Origin: Callaeas wilsoni
Taxonomy: Eukaryota > Chordata > Aves > Passeriformes > Callaeidae
Length of the DNA: 64,000 bases
Direction of reading: 5' to 3'
Assembly: GCA_013398955.1 (NCBI GenBank)
Contig: VWPU01023231.1
Coordinates: 1-64,000, forward strand
Position numbers and translations under genes: made by a program. Within the stretch, counting starts at the first letter, position 1; each line of letters begins with the position of its first letter. This document shows positions 39,935 to 53,566 of the stretch, in pieces. A model generated the notes under the pieces. The model ran no database searches, was not told where the DNA came from, and saw only the letters and a list, made by a program, of their open reading frames with translations.

Positions 39935-40162
39935 GATGGAGATTGGAAATTAGGAAGAAATTATTAACTATGAAGGTGCTGAGGCCCTGGCACAGGGTGC
40001 CCAGAGAAGCTGTGGATTCCCCATCCCTGGAAGTATCCAAGGCCAGGCTGGACTGGGCTCTGAGCAACCTGGTCTAGGAGAATGTGTCCCTGCCATGGCA
40101 GGAGCTGGGACTAGCTGATCTTAAAGGTCCCTTCCGACTTAAACCATGCTGTGATTCTATGA
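39935..40162 (+). mobile_element. CR1 LINE 3' fragment, forward orientation
   Basis: A well-preserved avian CR1 3' end. It shows the segment equivalent to GGTGCCCAGAGAAGCTGTGG, then CTGGAAGTATCCAAGGCCAG, the CAACCTGGTCTAG motif and a tail ending GTGATTCTATGAC. Only the 3' ~230 bases are present, as is typical of 5'-truncated CR1 insertions. It is better preserved than its inverted neighbour to the left, so it is probably younger. Confidence 0.85.
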
Positions 40163-43100
40163 CTGTCCAGACACAGAAGGCTGACAGTAAGCTTAAGGGT
40201 CTCAAATGAGGACAGCTAAAGTCCTGGACCACTTTCTGTGTAAAACAATGCAACATTTCAGCTATGTGGAATATGTGCTTGAAATGTTCCTTTTGTCCTT
40301 GAGCTAAGCAACTAATCTAAAGGCCTGGAAGAAAACAAAACGAGAAAACCCACCCCACTTGAAAACACTGAGTAAGTGTTGAAAGCAAATGAAATATATT
40401 ACCAGGAATAGAAAAGCTGGACTCTATTACCATATAAAAAGCTCAATCTAAGGATAAAACATCCAGGTATTTACAATTGAAATATGGATGTTAATGATAC
40501 TTTGAATATATTTTCAAGAACTGTGACATTTTAAATGAATATGCTTTTATCAAGAACATGTTTTTAAGCTAGATTTTTGCTAATCTCCAGAAATATGCAG
40601 TTTGCCTGCGATACTGTACAAAAAACTCCACCCCCCCAAAGCAAGCATTGATATTATATGCTGCAAATTTACTTAGAATTACGTGAAGATACTAATTTGT
40701 ACTCAGGAAATCTTAATTTTCTGGCACTGAAAGACCCTGGAGATCTATTTTTCTATTCCCTTCATGAGATGTTTGCCCTCTTAGTACTGCTTCTGCCCCA
40801 AAGTGACACACAGAGAAGCAGAGCACGTGCACTCGTACACAGCGTCCCGAGGCTTCTGCAGCACGAAACTTTGCTGACCTTTGAGGCAGTAAAGGCAGAG
40901 TGTTAACAGTGGTTTGCTGAGCAACTGAAACACAGCAAGCCCTCCCTTAAGGAGAAAAACCAAGCTACCTGCTCATTTCATGATTCCCTTGGGTACTTTT
41001 ACTGCAGCCCTGGCAGCACTGCCCCGGCTGGACACTGTGGACACTGTGTGGTTTTTAATATGCTGGCCCATTGTGACATTAAGTTTCTTTTGGCCTGTGT
41101 CAGCTGCAGCAGCATTACTTTTGCCAATCTATCCCTATTACTGCTTCCCAGAAATGTTGACTTGTGTGGCTGTTCTGTCAGGCACAGGACCAATATTGAC
41201 TGCCCATATTTCTATTCTCTTGAACATACCTTTTTCTAGAATTTTCCTGTGGACTTGTAATTCCCTTATGGGTAGTGGTAAATATCACACCTATCACATG
41301 CCCATTTTGTGACTTCTAAATATAATTTTCCTGTACTTCAGCTTACTTAAAAGATATGTATAGCCAGTCTCAAGCAATAAATCAGTCTATGAGTATTTAT
41401 CCATTTCTATTTTGCCCCTTTTCTTGTTTATGGAACAGCCTTTAATACCTTGGCCAGACATACAGGAGTAGCCTTTATCTGGATCTTCTAGCATTTCTAT
41501 GGAATGATGAATGTCCCACCCTTTCTGATCCTTTAACCCAGTAACCTTTCCCACTGTTCTTCTAAGAGTTTTCTATATATCCTTTCTTTAAGTTGCCTTT
41601 AATTTATAGGTCCTAGCAGAAGCACCTGTTGTCTTGCTCCTTAGCTTGGAAATCCCCTGGCTCAAAATCTAATCCTCCAGTCAGGAAATTTAATCAAACT
41701 TCTTTCTCACTTCAGCTTCCTTTACTACAACCATAGCTTGGTGCCAGACTGGACTTAGTAGGATTAACAAATCTGCATTGTTCCTGATCTAGGAATATCA
41801 AACAGTTTTGATAGATAGTATTAAAGATTGGTTTACCCCAGCCTGTCACTGGCACAAGTATTACAACAACTACATACCAATGTCTAACTCAGCATGCACT
41901 CCTAAGACATGACTAGCAGTTTCACTGCAGGCCTGAAAAGTTTCAGGGATCAATTTTCAAAGACAAATGTTCAGGACTCTCTTACAGTAATTCTCCAAAT
42001 TAAATCTGCTTTGTGGTTCAGTCCACAGTAAGCCTTAGTAACCCTACAGGCTTTTCTGTTTTCTCAGTCACAGAGAACATACATGATAAAATATTCATAA
42101 TGTTGTTCATTGTCATCCTATATAATAGCCAAGACTAAAGGTCCTCTTGTAATTCTCATTCATAGTGCCAGATTCAGTTATCATCTGCAGAGTTCTATGT
42201 AAAGACAATAGCAATATTCAACAGGAAACCATCATGGGAGATAGTATGCTGCACTACCACTTTATAAGGTTTATTTTCCCTTGCTTCTCTGAAAAAGAGA
42301 TATCAAATACTGACTACTGCCTCCTCTACCAGTTTTACATTTGCATGTACAAACTGTAAGTATGAACAATTACAATCTTTAAAACAAAGAAGAATTAATT
42401 TAGTAGCTTACAAATTTTGTTTGCTAATATATTGTTTCCTCCTGATTTGAGGATGAATCTGATTTAAAAAAAGCTCAAAGCAAACTTGTTTCATGCTTAA
42501 TAAATTTTTTGCCCTTACCATATAAATAGATATCTCCCTATCAAAATCACACAAGATTTCTTCAGGGCTCCACTTCGTAATACATATGTTTCTCAGCCTT
42601 CTATAGGCTCATTTCATAGCAGACATTCAATAGTCCTACAATATAAAACCTTTTACCATCCCTTTCAATTTCCCTTCATTGTCTTGGCATAAACTACCAT
42701 GCTGTGTTAGGTTTTCACCTTTCTACACAGTCCTTACATGTGCAGGACACTGAGGCATTTTGGTAGGAAGGACATAAATAGATGGCATGTGCCTGTATGT
42801 GTCTGTATGATAGGTGCTGTCTTGACACAGCTGCTCCTAACTATCCTGAGCTCCTCCCTGTTTTGTTTATGATGTGACTGGTCAGGATTTCCTAAAGTGG
42901 TTTTAGACCAATGTAACAAATTGTTTGGGTGATGGGATAATGAGTTTGTCTGCTGGTAGAATAAGTTAAGCTGCTAAGTGACTTAAGAACACTTCTTAGT
43001 GAATTCACAGTGGGACTTACTCTTCTACATCACCTCTTCTAATTTTGACAGTTTAGAATCCCAACATTTTCCAGGAAAACTCTGGGCTTCTAGGATTGGG

Positions 43101-45021
43101 AAGAAAAGGTTTGGAAACCAAAACAAGTTTGTCTAGTCAAATCCCTATTGCTTACCCCATCCCTTCTGGGAGATGCCAAGGCTAGAAACAGGTATATACA
43201 AGACAACCCAGGTAAAGTGTTTTATCCCAGTGTAATTCTACCTCAGCGGGGTTCTTAATTTCTTTGAGAGATGTTGGATTAAGTCTATTTACTTCTCTCC
43301 AACAGATAGTTTCTTCTTTTTGATTTTTACATGAAAGAAATTTTTTTAAACTCATTAAATTATCATAACTTTTCCCACTTAAACCAGCAGCCACCTGAGC
43401 CTATAGATTCTTGTAGGAGTCTTCTTCCTTTGAACAAAAGATGAATCATACAATAGTTTTGTGTGCCTCTCTTATCCAGCACTCAATCAGGACTGCCTGA
43501 CTGCTACACAAGAAGGACATTTCAACTAGCACCCATTGTAGTCTTTTTTACAAGAAAAGAGTATCTCTTTGTATTTACCCAAGCTATCTCTTGCTTTCTG
43601 TATTTTTGTGGAATAATTCTGCTTTCCCTCTGCCTTTATTCAAGCATAGTTTGAATTCCTGAATTGCTTTGACTATGACTGTCCTGGGCAATGGTATTTC
43701 CTTCATTTATTTTGTAGACTGTCCTTATTTCAGAATGGATTCAATTTTTTTTGTCTATTAACCTTAAGGAAAAACCATCCAACTGATTCAATTACCTTTT
43801 TACCCCACTACCCCTTCTTCAAATACTTTAGCTTCATCTACTTTCTTCAGAACATCTTAAGTCATGGATCTCTAAAGAAGATATTTGAAGCAGAGAGTTT
43901 AATGCCATTTTGTGAAATAGCTCATAGCTACCAGCATATGCTAAATGTCAACCACTACTGCAAGGAAAGCCTCTACAGGAAAATGGCAACAGCTTCCACT
44001 GGTTATTCCAAGATTTACTGACATTTAAAGATTTTCTAACTTTTCTGGAAAGCAAATATTACTATTCCTTCATAAATTTGATTCACTATTGTTTATGGCT
44101 TATGCAAGTTAAATTTTACTTGGTTTAGTTAAGGTTTTCAAATCCCCAGATGCCTACCTGTTTTAAAATAATGGTGATGAAAAAGAAATAACGACTGAAA
44201 GATGAAGTCCTTAAGCTTTTAATACAAATGACAGTGAATTCCCGTATCTGTGATAGTTTCTCTCTTCATAATTTTTCATTTTTAATTTCAAAGCTCTCCC
44301 AGCTGTGACTAGAAAGCTTTAAGGTGAAAGCTGTTAAGGAGATACTACGTTACAATTTGGCTCTGTTTACCAACTCTCTTCTTTTAATTACTTTCTATCT
44401 TGATAACTAGGCCTTCCCTTTTGAAAAGGCTCACTTGTTCAGAACTCTTTCCTGCTAAGCACACCTCTCCTGTTCCAGAGGATGACCAGGGATGGTTGTG
44501 CGTCTGCAAAGTATTGGAAGCATAGAAGCAGCCATCTGTTCCTTAGCATGTTCTTTCCCTTAAGCAACCAATTCCTTGTTCTTATGCTCAGAGAAGAATT
44601 TGCAATTAGCCCCCAACAAAGCCATCTGGGTAAGGCATTGGCATTATCTTGCTTTATACCCCAGCTTGTGTGTAATTATAAAATTACAGCAGCACATTTT
44701 TTCTGACCACCTGACTACATACTCCCTTCAGAATTACAGAACTGGAAAAGACACTGCAGAGAAGAATGCCTGTCATTATTTTACTATGTTTTATTACACC
44801 TTTGGGAGTCATACAGCAATTTATTATATTTTTATTATAATAAGCCATGACCCTCTCAAGTTCACTTTCCCTATGATACGTAGTTTTACAATATTGTCAA
44901 AAGCAGAAATGAGTCTGTTATGCTGGGAGTATATGAGTGGATATACCATGTATTTTTAGCATCAGCCTTGACCTTAGAACTGTGGATATATCACTTCTTA
45001 AGATATGGCAGGAAATCATGT

Positions 45022-45692
45022 GGGATGAGGAGATGGAGCAGCCCTGGGGAGAAGGACTCAGGGGTGCTGGTGGGTGAAGGCTGGCCCTGCCCCGTCCGTG
45101 TGTGCCAGAAACCCTGTGTGTGCTGGGCTGAGCCCCCAGCGTGGCCAGCAGGGGAGGGAGGGGGGCATTCTGCCCCTCTGCCCGCTCAGGTGAGACCCCA
45201 CCTGCAGAGCTGCATCCAGCCCTGGGGTCCCAGCACAGGAAGAACATAGAGGTGTTGGAGCGAGTCCAGAGGAGGGCCAGCAAGTTGATTAGTGGGATGG
45301 AGCACCTCTCCTGTAAGGAAAGGCTGACAAAATTGGGATTGTTCAGCCTGGAGAAGACAAGGCTTAGGGGGGACCTCATTGTGGCCTTCCAGTACGTGAA
45401 AGGAGCCTACAAGAAAGATGGAGATACAAATAAATACAAGAGCTTGCAGTCACAGGACGAGGGGGAATGGCTTCAAACTGAAGGACAGCAGATTTAGTAA
45501 GAAACACTTCCCTGTGAGAGTGGTGAGGCACTCGTACAGGTTGCCCAGAGAATCTTTGGATGCCCCAGCCCTGGAAGTGTTCTAGGCCAGGCTGGATGAG
45601 AATGGAAGGTGTCCGTGGCCATAGCAGGAGAGTTGGAACGAGATGGTATTTAAGGTCCCGTCCAGCCCAAACCATTGTATGATTGTAAGATT
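45022..45692 (+). mobile_element. CR1 LINE 3' fragment (ORF2 C-terminus and 3' UTR)
   Basis: About 670 bases of CR1. Around 45245-45420 the + strand translates near [12 protein letters not shown], then [10 protein letters not shown], then [14 protein letters not shown], the hallmark C-terminal end of CR1 ORF2. The 3' UTR follows with TTGCCCAGAGAATC, CTGGAAGTGTTCTAGGCC and a terminal ATTGTATGATTGTAAG. The 118-codon open frame at 45141-45497 is this relic and not a host gene. It is 5'-truncated, with substitutions throughout. Confidence 0.9.
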
Positions 45693-47878
45693 TGAAGACT
45701 TGGGTTTTCCTTTATATTTCTTCATTGTTCTGTGATACATTTTCCTTTTTCGGCTATTAAAATCATGATGTGGATTTGGAGGGTTCATTTCCCAAGGTGT
45801 ATCACACATTTATACCATGCAACCACAGCCTAGCACTGGTGTAATATTGCCTGCATCTTTGTTGGAAATGATTCTTGATTGGCTTACTTGCATTTTAACT
45901 AAAAGAAATCCTATTCAGTTTAGTTAAGGGTTTTGTGACTTTCAGATATTGAGCCAATATTATAATATTACATTGAAGAAGAAATTTCTTAGGTGTCAAC
46001 ATCAACAATTTACTAATATTTTCTTTACATCACACAAGAGATCACCAAGTTTACAATAATTTAAAACTGTCTGTCCTCTTGTATGTGTTCATAAAATTTC
46101 ACAATTTATGGAAGGGTTTTAACTCTCTGCTTTTGTCCTTGGATTACAGATTCCAATGGAGGATTTGGTAGTAGAGGGACAGTGTTATGATTCACTACAA
46201 AATACAGTAATGAAAACAAACCTCTTAAAATGCAATATCCTGTTGTCATGATTGTTCTGAGAGTTGGCTAAAAACCTATATTAGCTCTAAAAGATTTTTT
46301 TTCAGACTATTAGTAGCAAAAGCATTTTAACTGAGATAAAAATTTCTTGCTTGGTTATTATCTGCTACAAAATCAGGAAAGGAAATCTTGAATATTTGAA
46401 AACAGATCTATGATGTTTTAGGGGATTATCTGTTGTGTCAGTATTTGCACCGGGAAAAGAAATGCTCAAACATACTTTTAAAGCTATGTTTTTACACCTA
46501 TAAATCTGTCTATATATAAAGGAGGCTGGAGTGTCAGATGACCCCAGCTCACAACGGAAGAAGTAAACAAACAGCCCCCGGTATCAGAACTGTCTGGCTT
46601 AGCCTGTATTTCAGTGTGCCTCAAGAGGCTGGTGAGTCAGCTTTGCCCCGGCTGCCGGGGCAGTGCCAGCCCTCCCGGCGCACCCTGTGCTCCCGGGCCT
46701 TCGGGAATGACCAGGAACTGCCAGCAGCCTGTGGGCTTCACTGTAAACACACAGCTAAATCAATGCCTTCATGGAACTCTGAGAACACAGCATGCAATTC
46801 TGACCAAGTCAATCCTTAGCGAATGAAAAGGACTAAAAACACAAAGTGAGGAAAGTATAGAAGGCAATTGGAAAAGCTTATGTAAACCAGTCTGCTCCTA
46901 TTTCAGCAACTGTGCATTTTTAAGGGGCAATTTTTTCAGTATACAGCTTTAGTGTAACAATAATGATCAAAACTGTTGCAGATTTTCTTTGAAATAATAA
47001 TAGAATATATGTAATTTCCAAATAAAACTAAATAAAAAGTAAATTTTAAATAAACGATATTTTCATATTACTTTTTGTGTAATAAACAATGAATGATTAT
47101 TCTCTCTTCATCTCACCAAGTGACTCTAGTGAAGTCAAGGGAGATGCACTAGACACAACTGACACAAATTTCAGGAGAATTAGGCCCAAAATACTTTACT
47201 GCTATTAAAAGGCAAAGTCATCCTCTTACCTCCACTGTTTTTTCCTTCCGAACTGGAGAACTGGCGAGAGTACTTCACAGTTAAACAACAAAAATGCCCA
47301 GACTCTGATTATTTTCATCTCCTCTGAACACAAGCCAGAGAAATGGAACACATACATATTTGCAAATAGTCTTGTAAACAAAATATACCCTTGGTTTTTG
47401 ATATCCCAAATCCCTGCTGCTCACTTACCCTGGATCACTCCCATGACTCATAATGTATGCATAACATTTTCTGAAACCGAAACATGCTGGAAAAACATTG
47501 ACCTTGCCAAAAATACCTGATTAAGATATTTTCTGTATCTACTTTTGACAATACTTGAGTGATATTTCTTTTAATCATCTAGAATATTTTCTATTCAAAA
47601 CATTACACCTGTTTACACCTATTTCTCGGTGTAAACCAAGCAATAACCTCAGCCTCCCCAGAGCCGGGTACCATGGACAGCTCCAGCCGCATCAGTGTAA
47701 GTGTCACAGCGGGAGCAATACCTCAGGGACATTCAAGACAGTCGCTGATTTCTAACGGACCTCTCTTCTTTCAGTCTATAATAGCATTGGATTTTAATTT
47801 CTAGACATAATTGTGGTGGTCATGCTCAATTGTTCATGAATGGAGTTTACCTGCTCAGGGCAGCAGACAGAGCTGTGA

Positions 47879-48280
<402 letters not shown>

Positions 48281-50025
48281 GAATCCTTGGGCTTAATCTG
48301 TTTTCCTGGAGTGATAAAAAAGGGGCTGACCTCTTCCACTTCTAGTGGAAAAAAATTGGACAATGCTTAATAGCCCAAGGAGAGAAAAGGGGAAATCTAA
48401 TATATGAACACAGTTCCTCTTATGCCCCCTTAACCTGCTACACCATTTTCCCCAAATATATGTTCTGGAGAGTGAGAGCCTCCTCTCCAAGAAAACCAAA
48501 CACCCCCAGTGAAAAAAAAACCCCAACCAACAACTCAAAAACCCCAACCGAAAACAAAAAAAGAGATCGAGGCCTAACTCTGTGGAGATGTTTCACCACA
48601 GTCACTGCACTTTTATTCCATTTGTTTCATTCCATTTCCTACAGTGGGAGTGTTATCATGTTCTGTGTAAGAAATGACTCTTCATCCAGTTGTCCTAAAA
48701 TTTTATTGACATAAAAATATAAATCTGGTGAGTGACAGATGAACTCATTTGCAGGGTGTGGAGCAGAATGCTTGTGTTGGGGCGAAAAGCTAGCTCAAAC
48801 CAGAAGCTACTGAATGAGAGAGTTTAAGCAAAATACTACTTAAATTTGTAGAGAATGGGCGTGCGCCCACAATATTGGTATCCACAGTCAAGAGTATGTA
48901 CACATCCATCATGTATGCACATGCACATGACTCTCAGCATATACTATGTACACACTTCTGCTTTACTTTACTGTTTCTCATGGACACCTTGCCTATTAAA
49001 GGAATTGTTGGTGCGCAACTGTTTTGTGATTTCCAAACTGACTAGCAGCTCTTTCTGCTCTTTATGGCTTCAAATATGCAGCAAAACTACATGAAATGAA
49101 TCTTTGAATAGGCCAAATTAAGGTCGGTGTTTCTTCTACTGATAAGGAGTTTTATACATCAAAACAGTCTTCTTTTACATCTTTTTTTGCCAAATCTTGT
49201 GGTGTTTCATGAAAAACCAAATTATATTTAAGAAGTAGGTTAGTGTTCCTTTTTTAATACAGATTAAAAAAATAAATCACAAAGCAATTTTTTAAATTAT
49301 TGTTGTAGTGTCTGGATTGCTGAATGTGAAAGTTGCCAACGGACAATTCTGTTCCACTGCTCCAAATACCTTCTGGGTATTGTAATATTGTAACAGATTT
49401 CCCAAGAAGCAGGAGCCATGGAGATTGTGTAGTATATAGCCTCCAAAGTCTTTTTTGTTGGTTTTTTAAATTATTTTTAAAATGTGATGTGTTATTAGAA
49501 GGTTAAAGATGAGCGATATGAACAACAACTAAATGTCTTGATATTTCAATTTAATAATTTAAATTATTTACAGTTTAGTGAAGTTAAGGAAACTGAAGAG
49601 ATGCAATCCTCAGCTCCAGGTTTCATCTCATAAAGAAACACTACTGGATGGAGTAACATTCCAGCAAAAGTTTGAATGCATAAGAAGCTCTGTGGGACTA
49701 TACTGGAAAATCTCATATGGATTATGTAGACCTAAGTCTTTGGTCAGTTGGTTCTTTCCCCTGCCATAGAAAAGACTTCTTAAAGACTTCAGTGTAAAGT
49801 TGGTGTGTAAATATATGTTTGATAACTGTAAAGCACATACGTACACAGAGACACAGACACACATGCACACTGGAAAATCACCTTCTACTTTTGTTCCCCT
49901 TATGTACTATGATTAGTGCAAGAAATCTCAGCCAAGGGCTCTAAGAAAATTAAAACAAAATGGTTAATAACATCAACATTTAAATTGTCCACTTCAAAAA
50001 TAAATAATTCAAATGATACTGAATG
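48281..50025 (+). other. GNAZ: GNAZ 3' UTR (probable extent)
   Basis: After the stop codon the sequence is noncoding and AT-rich. It contains a low-complexity A/C patch at about 48482-48560, several AATAAA-like hexamers (an early one near 49270) and a good distal candidate at 49999-50004. A 1.7-kb 3' UTR is of the size I recall for mammalian GNAZ. The 3' end is inferred from the signal and the following GT-rich stretch, not observed. Confidence 0.5.
49999..50004 (+). terminator. GNAZ: Candidate distal polyadenylation signal of GNAZ
   Basis: A canonical AATAAA hexamer followed about 30 bases later by the GT/T-rich run GTGTCTATAGTGTGTTC, a plausible downstream element. Cleavage would fall near 50020-50030. 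An alternative AATAAA near 49270 could give a shorter 3' UTR. Confidence 0.45.
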
Positions 50026-53000
50026 TGTCTATAGTGTGTTCATTAAGTAGTGTTACGACAGTTATTTAATTGGATAATGCTTGTGAAGTTTTCTTCTAAT
50101 GTGTCTAATTTTGAACAAGATATTTTCTCTCGGTACTGAAGACATGGGGTCCCTTTTAGTATTCCCTGCCAACTGTTACACCTGAAGAGTAGAGGCAAAA
50201 GAGCCAATGAGGCTGTGCCTTCAAGCTCTAAAAGGTCTGTCATGGCACACAGAGAAATTTTAGGTCTCGGTTGAAGTGAGAAGGTACTGCTGCCTGCTTG
50301 TGATATTTGCACTCAGGCTGCTTGGCTTGGTGAGTTTACTAAAATCTGTATACAATAACTGCTAGTACAGGTTCCTCTAAACTTTGTTTACTATTCAATT
50401 GCTATCATTTACCTGGGAAACTGTGCAGTATTTCTAGTCTAATTTGCTTTTTACATATAATATCCAATTATTAGCCAGTTGAATTGTGGAAAAGGTGGGA
50501 AGTGAGTCAGGGCTCCCTTTTCCAATGAATGGTCTATTAGATGTTGTGCCTTCTTCACCTCTTTCTTTCATCGGACTGTGGCCATTTCAGATTAGTGAAA
50601 GAAGCGACAAGAAAACACCAGCATTCATTACAGCATAGCTTCGAGGTAAGAAAGCTGGATAAAACCAAAAGTGTAGTCAATTATCAGGAGGGTAACAGAC
50701 ACTTTATGTTAAAAACCATATCTTTATTCAACCAAGAAGGTCTTTCTACCATAAGTATTAGAGATGATGAAGTGGAGAACCTAGGACATTTTAACAAAGG
50801 CCCAAGGGGATTTCTAAAGGAAAGCAGCCGCCAGTTCTACTCCTCATTGAGTGAAAGCTGTCTTGGAAAGGAGAAAAGAAAGTGCTCCTACTTGACTTAA
50901 AATCAGAGGCATGGGGAGGAACAAAGAAGTAAATAATTATGTTTAAATAATCAAGTCACATAATCATGTTATCTGAATAGCAGTTTCTTGCTATTAACTC
51001 TAATAATTTAATTCCTATGATGTTTTTGATCTTAGTATTCTGAGTAATTCATGGTTACTCTGTTTTCTCTCTGAAGAATTCAAGATGTTAAAATAAATTC
51101 TGTTTTATACAGAGTTTTCTGTATAAAAAATTCTGATGGTATAAGAAAACTGAGGCATAGCAAAGTTAAAAACTAAAAAGTCTGTTGGCTGAAGACAGGT
51201 GCTGAAATTAAATCCCTTGACTCTTAGTCATCCACCTGGATAAATCATGCAATTAAATTTGCATCTATTTTCTCAGTTCTCAGGTTTATCAGTGATGCAG
51301 TGCACTGCCACCTGAAAGAGCTGCATTAATACAGCTGGGATTTCACTTCACCTGGGCAACAATGACATTCACAGAAGAGATGTCCCATCTGCTGCAGTAA
51401 GAATGCCATCTGTCCTTTCAGCGTTTGCACTCCACACAGCAAAACAAGTTTTGAAGGGAAAAAGGTATCCTTAAAGAGTCCTTATGCACACATTCAATTG
51501 ATTATGACTTTTCAAGGGTGAAAGAGTGGATACACTGATAATCAGCAATGTAGGAGAAATATTATCTCCTGGGCTCTTCCCAAACAGAGGTTCTGACAAG
51601 CCTAAAAATCCATTGGCCCATCCATTCCACCTCAATCTTTGCCTAAAAGGATTAGGTACTCATAAATGACAGGATAGGTAATGGGTAAGAATTATTAAAC
51701 CTATCCAGTGTTAACCATATCACAATGAATGATATTTTCTCCTAGGACTATTTTTGCAGTTGCTATTTCCGAGGTCATTTATCATTGCATAACACCCTTT
51801 CACTAACATTGTCAAGTATTATATATGTCAACTAATTGTTTTTACGAAGAGAGAAAGCTTTGCTATTAATTTCTTTAATGTTCTTAATTTTCTCCTCCTG
51901 CTGGCCCTTCTCCCTCTTCTACCCTCTCCTGAACGCATATATCCATCTATTTTTGTCTTTTTCCCATTAATTCTTTTCACTAAGTTGTTGTTTCTTCTGG
52001 AAATGTTACTCCTCAGTGTTCTCCCAGCCTTTGTGCATTCTCCCACCTTTTGATTTTTAACTATCCCACTGTTCCTGGAAGATACCGGTACACATCCCTA
52101 AATTTAGGAATCAAAAATACTCTTTTTAAGCGAAGTGGATTTGCTTAAAATAACCACATTTTCCTAAATTACTCTTGTTTGGAGAAAGACCAGGTGGCCT
52201 GGCACAGAGCTAGCTGGAATCACTGACCACTTCCCAGTTAAAACAGCTTCACCTCATGCCAAGGGCATGTACAGCTTCTGTTCCTTTTTGTCTAGCACAG
52301 ACCACAGTGCTTTATTGGCCCTGCAAACTCCCTCAGCTCTAGAGACCAGCAGAAATCGAGCAGTGGAGTGGGGCAATTGTTGCTGACCTCCTCCAGCTGA
52401 TCCAAGGTACAGCCTATCTCATTATCTGAATGTGAGGGGTAGAAGCGAATGCAAAGAGAAAGACAGACAGTTTCTTGGCTAGCTGTAAAAGGCTGAATTA
52501 CCAAGCAGAGACTATTTCTGTATCTATAATATGTCAAATGAATTATGTCAGGCCTTGTGACTCTCACTGCTTCTTGGAAAATATTTGGGGTTATTCCTGA
52601 TAATTCCTCGAATTGTATCATAGCAAAAAGTTTTGCACCTTTTCATTTTCTTTTAAGTAGCCATCTGTATGTGAGTCCATTCTACACCAACATTCTACAT
52701 TCTACACCAACACAATTCTGCTCCAGGATTTATCTTCCAGCCCTTAAATACAGGCATGTATATTTTTATATATACATAATAATTACTCAGAGCTGCTTTT
52801 ACAGACTTTTCTATTATGATGTTCACAAAGTTGTTTAGCCCAACATACTAATATCCATCATATGAATGGAATTATTTAAAAAGGATTGCTTGCATGTAAA
52901 AATACATCTTTAGATTTTTTAGAATTCAGTTAGCAAGGCTTTAAGCATTCATTTAATTCCTTTTAAGCATCAATATTGAAACTGAATTTCTCAGACTATA

Positions 53001-53447
53001 TACATTGCTAGGAATTTAAACAGTATGGCTTTTTAACCGATAATTTCTACTGAAATTTTAATTTAAAAATTATAATTTTGATGAACTGGAAGAGAATTTT
53101 AAGACTAATGTTCAGATTAGAACACTTATGAAACTAGTGCACTGTGATGAACAGCTGATCCACACCTTGACCAGAAGGGACAAAGTGAAATTTTGATGCA
53201 CAGTTCTGAAATACCAATTCAAGCATGCAGTGCACAGAATCTGTATCTTGAGCAGTCAGCCTCAACTTGCATAAGACCTAAGAAAGTTAACGAAGGAAAA
53301 CTAAGATAAGAAAAAATAGACAAGATACTGTTCTTAAATGTGAGTTTCAAGGGAAATGGAAAAAATTAAAGCTGGAGCATAGGTGAATTTACCTGATTTC
53401 CTCTCTGCGTTGTCTACTTGGATACTTAACTGCTTAAAACCTCCTAC
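50026..53447. other. Spacer between GNAZ 3' end and RSPH14 exon 3 (RSPH14 intron 3)
   Basis: Intergenic with respect to GNAZ, but intronic with respect to RSPH14 on the - strand. I found no RSPH14 exon here on checking the - strand splice donors I could see. A 119-codon + strand open frame at 50541-50900 has no recognised domain; an exon-like segment inside it (50591-50645) is discussed in the findings. A short direct repeat of ATTCTACACCAAC occurs at 52679-52691 and 52699-52711. Confidence 0.6.
52679..52711. repeat. Short direct repeat, 13-base unit
   Basis: The unit ATTCTACACCAAC is present twice as exact copies, separated by a partial copy (ATTCTAC). It is a local duplication of no evident function. 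Confidence 0.8.
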
Positions 53448-53566
53448 CTTCAGGTAATTTTGCCATCATGTCAAAAATCCGATGGGTGTTCTTTCGACAG
53501 ATATCTACTGGATCTTCCAGGAGCCCAGTGAGGGCAGAAATTACTCCACTTCGTATTAGCCCTTGC
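53448..53566 (-). CDS. RSPH14: RSPH14 coding exon 3 (residues about 101-140)
   Basis: This is the third coding exon of the radial spoke head 14 homolog, a helical-repeat (armadillo/HEAT-like) protein of motile cilia and flagella. On the - strand it has acceptor TGTTTTTAG at 53567 onward and donor GTAGGAGG ending the exon at 53448. The frame continues exactly from exon 2, the junction codon being AG|G (Arg). The product includes SGVISALTGLLEDPVDICRK and ends with LPEG, a typical armadillo-type helix pair with the leucine pattern of the family; the position and the LPEG ending match the human protein as I remember it. The frame continues past the donor into GRRF, which is intron. No further RSPH14 exon was found to the left. 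Confidence 0.88.

Noticed and set aside
45141..45497. 118-codon open frame as a possible small gene
   Set aside because: The translation is the C-terminus of CR1 ORF2 (ERVQRR and LEKTRLRGD motifs), so it is a transposon relic.
51346..51402. - strand segment with acceptor CTTACTGCAG and donor CAG|GTGAAG as a possible RSPH14 exon 4
   Set aside because: Its translation (QMGHLFCEC and alternative frames) has no armadillo-type leucine pattern and no match to the expected next part of the protein.
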